This document shows positions 56,750 to 64,000 of a stretch of DNA of 64,000 nt, piece by piece. The notes under the pieces were generated by a model, which was not told the DNA's origin, did no database searches, and saw only the letters and a list, made by a program, of their open reading frames with translations. The stretch lies in NCBI RefSeq assembly GCF_052324685.1, contig NC_135225.1, forward strand, positions 5,543,129 through 5,607,128. The letters are read 5' to 3'. The translations under genes and the position numbers were made by a program. The DNA comes from Brachyhypopomus gauderio (taxonomy: Eukaryota; Chordata; Actinopteri; Gymnotiformes; Hypopomidae). Position 1 is the stretch's first letter. Each line of letters begins with the position of its first letter.

Positions 56750-58300
56750 CAGGGCTGGTGTCGTGCAGCACAGAACGGCTCCCAGGCGGGTTATCGGTAC
56801 TGCAGAGAGAACTTTCTGTCTATCCGGGGTCTCCAGGCACGTCTGCCCTGCACACGTCTGCCCTGCACACGTCTGCCCTGCACACGTCTGCCCTGCACAC
56901 GTCTGCCCTGCACACGTCTGCCCTGCACACGTCTGCCCTGCACACTGGCTTGCTTGGCTTGTTCTTAGTATTCATTACAAAGCCCGTTGTGTGTGATGTT
57001 GGCGTACGTGTTTGTGTCTGCTAGGAGATTGCGTGTCTGAAAAGGCAGTTTGCAGAGCTCCTCTCTGACATTGGCTTCGTGAGGGACGGACTGAAGGCCA
57101 GAGACATAGAGAGAAGGAGCTCGACAGGAACCGACGGCATTCTGGAGGCTACAGGCCATGAGGTGATTTCTCTGATGAGTAATCAGAAGATTATGGTTGT
57201 TATCTGACACACTTTTGTTACGTGTTATCTATATGGTCGAATAAATAAGTATACGGTTGCTGGGCACTGTGGCGGAGGGGACCGTAAGCCTATCGTAGTG
57301 GCTGTTTGTAGCCCTTTGTGACAGTCGTGTACAGTTTAACCCACTGCTGGGTTGGGTTTTCCCTCCAAGGCGAACCTGAACTCTGACAACACAAAGCTGA
57401 CGTCAGCCATGTTGTGTGCTGCACTCTACCCCAATGTAGTCCAGGTCAGTGTCTCCCAGCAGTCTTTGTGATCTTTACTGACTTCCACACGTTCGGGCTC
57501 ATACACTGTCCACCTTCCTCTGTGTGTGTGTGTGTAGATACGATCACCACACGGTAAGTTCAAGCAGACGAGTAAAGGGGCAGTTAAGATGCTCCCCAAA
57601 GCAGAGGAACTTCGCTTCATGACCAAGAGTGACGGAGCGGTCCACATTCACCCCTCATCCGTCAACTTCACGGTACCGGCCCACACTACGCACGCCGCCC
57701 GCCTTGTTCAGAGCTGTTATTCCAGGACCCGGTGAAGACGCTCCCTCAGGCTTGCGTGCCCGGGTGTGTCGGGCCGTTCTGAACGCGCTCTCCTCCGCAG
57801 GTGCGTCACTACGACAGCCCGTACCTGGTCTACCACGAGAAGGTGAAGACCAGCCGCGTGTTTATCCGTGACTGTAGCATGGTGTGCGTGTATCCCATGG
57901 TGCTGTTTGGCGGAGGGCAGGTCAGCGTGGAGCTGCAGCGTGGCGAGTTCATCATCTCGCTGGACGACGGATGGATCCGGTTCGCTGCCGCCTCGCACGA
58001 GGTAAACCGACCCCTCCTTCAACTCGCTTCAGATCTTCAGATGGTTCAATTACTCACAACAGCAGAAGCAACATGGAGATCACGCTAAACCAGACGATAT
58101 TTTACATTTGGTTCTAAGGGTTTGCTTGGTGGTTCATGGTAACGTGGTGTGTGCAGGTGGCCGAGCTGGTGAAGGAGCTACGCTGGGAGTTGGACCAGCT
58201 GCTGGAGGAGAAGATCAGGAACCCCAGCATGGACCTGATCACCTGCCCACGAGGCTCACGCATCATTCACACCATCGTTTCCCTCATCTCCACCCAGTAG
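50009..58300 (+). CDS. dhx57: DEAH-box RNA helicase DHX57, 22 coding exons, 1453 aa
   Basis: Coding exons: 50009-50469, 50633-50830, 51159-52066, 52238-52446, 53049-53170, 53264-53459, 53622-53746, 53829-53962, 54065-54119, 54224-54438, 54669-54785, 54893-54989, 55063-55236, 55333-55533, 56023-56299, 56468-56563, 56753-56836, 57025-57162, 57370-57444, 57538-57672, 57801-58001, 58157-58300. Phases close to 1454 codons including stop. A Gly-rich N terminus (poly-Gly about residues 20-38) precedes an acidic segment and a UBA-like region (about 205-262). An RWD-type region (about 280-500) is interrupted by a CCCH zinc finger at C344, C353, C359, H363. The helicase core carries motif I G-M-T-G-C-G-K-T (630-637), DEVH (731-734), S-A-T (763-765) and motif [10 protein letters not shown] (1026-1033), followed by HA2 and OB-fold regions. 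The UBA-RWD-CCCH-DEAH combination identifies DHX57, a putative ATP-dependent RNA helicase whose substrates are poorly known. Human DHX57 is 1386 aa. The intron after 56,836 uses a GC donor; all others are GT-AG. Confidence 0.95.
52447..52790. repeat. Tandem repeat of about 50 bp in dhx57 intron
   Basis: Five to six imperfect copies of cagacactcttacccacctt / acagctcacagccacagaca / cacttcagccctaca, starting right after the splice donor at 52,447. Every copy carries a ccaccttacag phrase. An apparent read-through open frame across it (52,156-52,863) is not needed: the exon ends at 52,446 in phase 0 and the next begins at 53,049 in phase 0. Confidence 0.88.
53479..53618. repeat. (AC)n and (TG)n pair inside a 162-nt dhx57 intron
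   Basis: (AC)36 at 53,479-53,550 and (TG)13 at 53,593-53,618 lie 42 bp apart in the intron 53,460-53,621. They are complementary in the transcript. The TG part sits directly before the acceptor (tccag). Confidence 0.95.
56692..56748. repeat. (TG)n microsatellite at a dhx57 splice acceptor
   Basis: About 28 TG units end four bases before the exon at 56,753 (tgacag). They take the place of the usual pyrimidine tract. Confidence 0.95.
56839..56943. repeat. 15-bp tandem repeat, seven copies, next to a GC splice donor
   Basis: Seven near-perfect copies of acgtctgccctgcac begin two bases after the exon end at 56,836, inside the intron 56,837-57,024. The apparent Ser-Ala-Leu-His-Thr reading is repeat-derived. 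Confidence 0.93.
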
Positions 58301-58831
58301 AACACACACACACACACTCTCCTTATACACACAAGAACATCACATCCATCGCATGCACGTCAGTGGGCCTCCATCACAACCACCAATACGCCTTTTCAAC
58401 ACCACAGCCAAGTATCCTAGTTCAAAGACATTAAAAAATCATTGCATTGCTATGCAAACATCACTTTCACACTCAGGTATTTGGAATTGTTTCTATTACT
58501 TGAATACCGTAGGCAAGTCAGATTAAAAAGTTTGTTAAAAAAGATGTTCTGGATCCATATTGGATTCTGTGAAGAGAGTCAGCTTTAGTTTGTACTGTAG
58601 TGATATATTAAGGCGCACTTACAAATGAAGCATGTGTATGGAGTGTCTTTGGAGTCCAAAGCATGAAGCACGTGTGTTTTATGTCTATGTATGATTGAAT
58701 TTATGTGACACAAGGATATTTTCATCCAGAATGTGTAATCTCCCTAATCACATTACATGTACATTTAGTTAAATCACATTTGGAATGTCTTTCCTCCATT
58801 ATGGAGAACTTAATGGGAGATGCATAATAAG

Positions 58832-58837
58832 AATAAA
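58832..58837 (+). terminator. Poly(A) signal AATAAA, probable for dhx57
   Basis: First canonical AATAAA on the plus strand after the dhx57 stop codon (about 530 bases downstream), in an AT-rich setting. Confidence 0.5.
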
Positions 58838-58886
58838 ACACAAGCCAAAGAATGATGTTACCTAAGTGGAGTTTCTGATTACGCAC

Positions 58887-58892
58887 TTTATT
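58887..58892 (-). terminator. Poly(A) signal AATAAA, probable for galm
   Basis: Plus-strand tttatt gives AATAAA on the minus strand, about 330 bases past the galm stop. It lies beyond the dhx57 signal, so the two transcripts may overlap at their 3' ends. Confidence 0.45.
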
Positions 58893-59220
58893 TGATTAAG
58901 GCAAGAAAAAAATACCATATTGTGGAATGTGAACAAAATAATCAACTGAAGGTTCATTAGCAAACCTTTTTTTCTTTATCAAGAATTGATTTAGTAAGGA
59001 AAACATACTGTAGGGTGAGATGTGATACAACTTCAACTACAGTCTTCAAGCAATGAACCAACTAATTGCAAAAAAAAAAAAAAAAAAAACCTCAAACGTT
59101 ACACCAGTTCTGGATATTGTCTGTTTTTGGGTGACATTTTACCTTCATTGAAATTCTGGCTGTCCTAATGGCAAGCTTAGTGTACTTCAGTGTTGTAAGA
59201 GTGATGTGTGTTTCAACACC

Positions 59221-61779
59221 TTAGGCCAGAGAGAAAGTGTAGCGTGTGGTGTGAGAATACTCCTCTCCTGGTCTGAGCAGAGCACTGGGGAACTGGGGCT
59301 GGAGGGGAAATAACACAGTGTGGAGACATTAGTCCAGATGGAAGATCGTTCGCCATTTCTGGATTCTCATGATTTCTTGAAGACATATAAAGAGGTCAAA
59401 CAGGACTGGGTGTTGGTAGCGTGGTAGTAATCTTGCCTCGCTGTTCTGATACCTGATTAACAGCATCCGGCCAGTTCTGGGTCTCCAGACAGAAAGCGCT
59501 GTGTTTGGGGTATGATGCTCCGCATTTGCCTTTCAATGTTCCATCCAGGAAATTGGAGGTGTAGAACTGAACGCCAGGTTGAGTGGTGCTCACCTCCAAG
59601 ACACGGCCTGTCCCAGGATGCACCACTCTTCAGGAAGAGCAATAGAAATTATCACGTGATCTCCAGAGGGCAGGTGATGTCGAGACCAACATTGGTGGGT
59701 AGAACAGTTGGACAGTACAAAGGGTCGCTGGACTGTTTGTGATGACATGGTGCATGGTCTTACCTTGCACATTTCTTCTCCAGTTTTGGTTGACCAGGAA
59801 GTGAAAGGCAGAAGTTATGGTCAAACCCAGGGCCAGGAAGCTCCTTCAGTCTAGACCCAAGGACGACAGGCCTGCGCAGGTCAAAGAATGAATTCTCCAC
59901 ACATCTAACCTCTCCTATGAAGAGAGATCGAATCACTATTATAGTTTTGCGTTGCCTATAAATTGTTGTGAGGCTGCAGGAATCTGGGATTAACACCAAA
60001 ATCATCATGATGAAAATATAAAATCTACCTGTGGGGATCATGGTGTCATCTACAGGAAGGTAGGCATCTGCTGAGATGGTCACCTCATGGTCATAAATGT
60101 CTGATGTGCCCTGTGTATCAAAAGCAGATGTGACTCCTCGATAGCTACTTAAACACACATGAATAATCACATTCAAAATATTAAAATAGTAATTATTTCA
60201 TTTCAAATTCAGTATGGTGGAGCACAGAAGCAAAACAATAACTCACTGTCAAATAAATGCACTGATTTTTTCCCCCCATTTCATTATTTTTAAATGATTG
60301 AAGAGATTATCCTTTTTTTCGTTCTCTCTTAATCTGTGCAGCTGTGTGTGTGTGTGTGTTGGGCTACTTTGGTCTTGTTCCAATGTGAACACCGAGTCCT
60401 ACCTGTCCAGCCAGGTTGAAGTAAGAGTGGTTGGTCAAGTTGACTGGTGTAGTTTGGTCAGTCACGGCATGGTATTGCAAAGACAATGAGTTTTCCTCCA
60501 GTGTGTAGGTAACAGAAACCTTTAGGTTGCCAGGGTAACCCTCATCACCATCAGGACTAATGTGTCTGAATCTGACTCCATTAGTTACTGGCTCGCAGGT
60601 CCACACTGCCTAAATCAACACTGCAGCATTAACTGACACAACCCATGAGAAAATTATTATTCATAAATTCATTCTTTTCATTAAGTATTTCATCAGTATG
60701 TAGCACTTTGAGGTTTCCTTGAAGTGCACTATAAATAAATTTATAGTGCACTATAAATAAAATGGATTATTATTATTATTATTATTATTATTATAAGTAT
60801 TATAATAAGTATGCAAACAGGTTGTAAATAAAATGCACACTTGGGAACATGTGTATTGAAAGATCTTTGAGTTACGATTCATGATCATTTCATGATTTCC
60901 TACCTTATCAAAGCCCCTCAGGCCACCGTGCAGTGCATTGGGTCCATTATTGGTAGCTAATTTGTATTCCTTTCCATCGATAATAAACTTGCCGTTGGCA
61001 ATACGATTAGCAACTCGTCCCACCACAGCTCCGAAGTAACGCGGATTACTTAGATAACCTGTAAATTCATATATTCACATTATCACTTCGGCCATTCAAT
61101 TCTTACTCCAGGTTTTCTGAAAGTGCGTGTGGGTGGTATGTTTGTTTTTGTTGTTTGTTTGTTTGTGGGGGGGGGGGGGGGTTCTGCACTTACGCACACT
61201 CAGTAGAGTGTGCAATTGTTTCTGAAGCCATGCATGCATCCAGTATGCACTGTTATAACAGTCATATATAGTGGGATATATCGTTACCTGATACTCGGTT
61301 GACCAGATATGGCTGGATAAGTATGGTAGACAAGGTACAAGCTATAGGCTACTTGATATTTCTACTCACTGTATTGACAGGATAAACATCTTTCTGCGTG
61401 TTTTGCCCTGAATTATAGGCAACATCAAGATGTAATAGTGTGCAGGTAAACAAGCATTGCCCAAATACAGGAGACGTGCTTCTCTTTCAAGAATATTTGG
61501 TCACGAGTGCAAGTCCGGAAATAGATATAAAAGTCACAGCCAACGAATCCAACAAAAACAGTTTCCATTAATACACCAAGAAAGTGATTTAGACTTACAT
61601 TGGAGATCCTCAAAGCCCAACACTATATCCGCCCTTTGCCCGTCCCGATCAGGTGTTGTGATGGAGGTCACTACACAACCTAGGGAGAGAAGTTCAACAC
61701 TCACGCTTGGGGAGCGCAGTGTCCATCTCTCAGGTGAACCACTAACACTATCTAACACCTCCTTTCCCACTTCTGTCAT
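59221..61779 (-). CDS. galm: Galactose mutarotase (aldose 1-epimerase), 7 exons, 342 aa
   Basis: Coding exons (minus): 61,779-61,599; 61,058-60,904; 60,609-60,403; 60,110-60,029; 59,914-59,764; 59,627-59,453; 59,298-59,221. GT-AG introns; phases close to 343 codons including stop, giving the same length as human GALM. The enzyme interconverts alpha- and beta-D-galactose in the cytosol, the first step of the Leloir pathway. Seen in the product: G-R-V-A-N-R-I-A (74-81), N-A-L-H-G-G with H104, [11 protein letters not shown] with H173, G-F-D-H-N-F in exon 5, Q-P-G-V-Q-F-Y-T, and F-C-L-E-T-Q with E307. H104, H173 and E307 correspond to the family's catalytic and substrate-binding His/His/Glu. The C terminus P-G-E-E-Y-S-H-T-T is typical. 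A Cys (C61) arises at the exon 1/2 junction where human has Gly. Convergent with dhx57, divergent from the presumed atl2. Confidence 0.96.
60771..60795. repeat. (ATT)n microsatellite in galm intron 2
   Basis: Short attattatt tract between exon 2 and exon 3 of galm, preceded by the duplicated word tagtgcactataaataaa. Confidence 0.9.
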
Positions 61780-63054
61780 GTCTCACAACGCACTACAGAT
61801 ATTTTCTGTCGCCTCGTAGATAATGTCAGTGGCTGAGCTGGAAATACAAACTTTGAACGTCTGACGAAATTGTCGTCATCATGTCTGGTGGGTGAAATAA
61901 ATATATAACAAAAATATCTGCTATTAAATCCACCAGGATATGCTGTATGTCAAAATAACATTTAAAAAGCAAACAACTCCATCAATGCATTTTTTTAATT
62001 ACTGTTATTTTATCGAACGATATATGGATCGTGGTTTTATTGTTTTATTGGATAACACACCGATGTATTTTTTTAATATATATTTATGGTTTGAATTATA
62101 CTGATGTATTATTTTAAAGTATTGATACTTCTGCATGCAAGTATAAAACAGTAAGCAGTAGCTATAGCATAGATTTCGCTTAGGTTGAGTTGTTCCGACT
62201 GGGTCAGCTATTATAATTAGACTTTAGAACTTACCCAGCCTCCTTACGCAAACTTCAAAAATAAAGTCTATGTTCAATAACTAGCCTCGAAGAAACCTCT
62301 GATTTCTTGCAAAGAAAATGCTTATCTTGTTTTAAATGTCCAGCTCTCTCCTTATTTAGTAAGATACAGCCTGAAAATAATTTCATTTAAAAATTCTCAC
62401 TGATCTCACATGCAAAAAAAAGTTCGAATTTGTGATTTTGTTTACAAAACATTTATCAGAAAAAAGAATATATCTCTTTATTTCCTCCTTTGTCGTGGAT
62501 TATATTTTCTTTGGACTTTTTGCATTTGTAAGAGAGGCTAAACACCTACATGCCCAAAACTGTAAAGCTAATGGCAATGTTTAACCATGTTGATTTTGCA
62601 GAGTAATGTAAGCCTATACATTACATTTAGAATTACTTCAAGTGTTTGGCCTGTTTGAAGATGTGTGGATGGACTCAAATAACGAGCCCCAGATTTCAGT
62701 GTCTCAGAGGATTCTCCTTTTAGTTTCTCTAACCTATTTCTACGAGTTCCTGAGCTTCATCTGTGCAGCACATTTTCAATGCGACTCCCGTCCTAGTAAT
62801 CCAGTCAAGGCATCAGGTTGACTCATATTTTCTCGCATAATATAATAATCTGCCTACATTAGTTTGTGTTGCATGACTTTTCGTTTTTAATCGAACGGCG
62901 CGCGAATGAAGTCGAAGAGTCACTGGGTAGAGTGGGTGGTTGAGCACTAGGACCGCGGGGACGCCTCCAGCCCGCCTCTTGGCGCGTCCCAAACCCGGTG
63001 AAGTGAAGAGGCAAAGTGGCCGCAGCGGCGCGCTGGAGCCTCGGACACAACAAG
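61780..63054. promoter_or_regulatory. Divergent upstream region of galm and the next gene
   Basis: The first 1 kb is AT-rich with no gene seen. From about 62,895 to 63,060 the sequence becomes GC- and CpG-rich (gcggcgcgctgg, ggcgcgtccc), the texture of a CpG-island promoter and 5' untranslated region for the plus-strand gene starting at 63,055. Confidence 0.55.
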
Positions 63055-63127
63055 ATGGCGGACCACAGGCGACGGAGAAATCGGAGAAGTTTCCCGGACA
63101 CGAATCACATAAACAGTATTGACAGAG
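63055..63127 (+). CDS. atl2: First coding exon, possibly atlastin-2 (partial gene)
   Basis: An ATG in the context caagATGGCG at 63,055 opens 24 codons plus one base, ending at a good donor (gtagtt, 63,128). The peptide starts M-A-D-H-R-R-R-R-N-R-R-S-F and includes N-H-I-N-S, resembling the short Arg-rich N terminus of ATL2 (R-R-R-R-T-S ... N-H-V-S-S). In human, ATL2 lies near GALM, which supports the guess. Atlastins are ER membrane GTPases that fuse tubules; the GTPase exons would lie past the window. The upstream CpG-rich stretch fits a promoter. No later exon is visible up to 64,000. The coding exon is fairly likely; the name is tentative. Confidence 0.45.
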
Positions 63128-64000
63128 GTAGTTATACTTAAAATAAAAAAAGTTAAATTGGAGATTGCATTAGTATAGCGCGGCGTTCGTTTGATTTGAC
63201 GCTTTCTCGTAAAGTGAAAGAAAGTGAATCAAAGTATCTTGAGTAGTTATGTGATTCGTGGTTATTTTACCCGGTTGCTTTATTCGCTTGTGTGTGGTTT
63301 GAAGCGGCGTTCGTGGCAGGTGAACTAACGGTGTGCGGCGGGGCAAGTTGGTCCGGGAGTTTTGCCCCTGCGGGTGGTGCAAAGCTCGCGAAAGGTTGGG
63401 ACAGCTGTCGGTCGGTTTTCAACACATGCTGACTTTGTGCCTTCAAAAGGAAGTTTGCTTATAACGAATTACTAACCAGATAACTTTACAGAGAGGCGGC
63501 GAACATTTTAAAGAGAATATCGTATTTTTGTACACCAACAGTCCAGATAACGATTTAACGATTTTCTATTCGGGTTTCTTGGTATTCGATTATTCGAGTG
63601 TTTACTGTGTGTTTTTTAGGCTATTCTTAGCCGCGTAACCTGACGTTAGTTTGCAAACCATTGGCAAACAAAACTATTTTTTGCACTCATTTCTTTCTTT
63701 CTCTTTTTTTGCTATATTTAAACGATATTTTCAACGATTCCGTTTCAGCGTCGTGAGACGCTGCGTTGAAACCAACGAGGAAAGTTGTTGATGTTGAGAG
63801 AGTTTCGTAACAGGCTGAAACTGAAGATGTGAACCGCTGCTTTAAATTCCTGCAGCCCGCCTGGCCAACGCTGCCATTACAGCATCTACAGCTCCAGTGG
63901 GATCGATTTATTTGCACTTTATTGGTCATTTTATTTTTAAACTTAGCAAAAAAACATTTAATTGTTTACTACATTCTGACGCGTTGACTTTGTGCAGTTG
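63128..64000. other. Presumed first intron of the gene starting at 63,055
   Basis: GC-moderate sequence after the donor at 63,128. No second coding exon with homology was recognised before the window ends. Confidence 0.45.

Larger units (their letters stand above)
58301..59220. other. Overlapping 3' flanks of dhx57 and galm
   Basis: 920 bp between the dhx57 stop and the galm stop, holding the 3' untranslated regions of two convergent genes. AT-rich, with an A-run at 59,070-59,089. No further gene seen. Confidence 0.6.

Overview
This window is nuclear DNA of a ray-finned fish, probably an otophysan (characin, catfish or knifefish type). The evidence is compact spliced genes with GT-AG introns, many dinucleotide and tetranucleotide microsatellites, Tc1/mariner and hAT transposon relics, a tRNA-derived SINE pair, and proteins that match vertebrate IPMK, CISD1, DHX57 and GALM almost end to end. 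There is no prokaryotic-style gene organisation. The order assignment within teleosts is inference.

Layout. Positions 1-39,800 are gene-poor. They hold the 3' end of an LTR-type element (1-1664), two SINE copies, solo-LTR-like fragments on the minus strand, a Tc1 transposon relic (about 28,225-29,292), a 198-bp hAT-type MITE with a perfect 8-bp target duplication (19,062-19,259), and several large tandem arrays, notably about 820 bp at 15.77-16.59 kb and about 1.1 kb at 30.97-32.06 kb. I found no convincing host protein gene there. Positions 39,803-63,127 are gene-dense: ipmk (minus), cisd1 (minus), dhx57 (plus), galm (minus) and a first coding exon that is probably atl2 (plus, running off the window).

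The four complete genes were assembled exon by exon by following reading phase across every splice junction. Predicted lengths are ipmk 426 aa, cisd1 107 aa, dhx57 1453 aa and galm 342 aa; all phases close. cisd1/dhx57 and galm/atl2 are head-to-head pairs, and dhx57/galm converge with poly(A) signals about 50 bp apart. These are unrelated housekeeping functions (inositol phosphate signalling, a mitochondrial iron-sulfur protein, an RNA helicase, galactose metabolism, ER shaping), not a pathway. By my recollection of the human map, ipmk-cisd1 corresponds to 10q21 and dhx57-galm-atl2 to 2p22, so the window spans a synteny junction relative to human.

I saw no previously undescribed gene system. 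The most informative oddities are in dhx57: coding exon 17 is flanked by a (TG)n acceptor and a GC donor and is an in-frame 84-nt exon, which makes it a good candidate for an alternatively spliced cassette. Further items are an intronic (AC)n/(TG)n pair able to fold, and a duplicated microsatellite block in ipmk intron 4 that abuts a splice donor.
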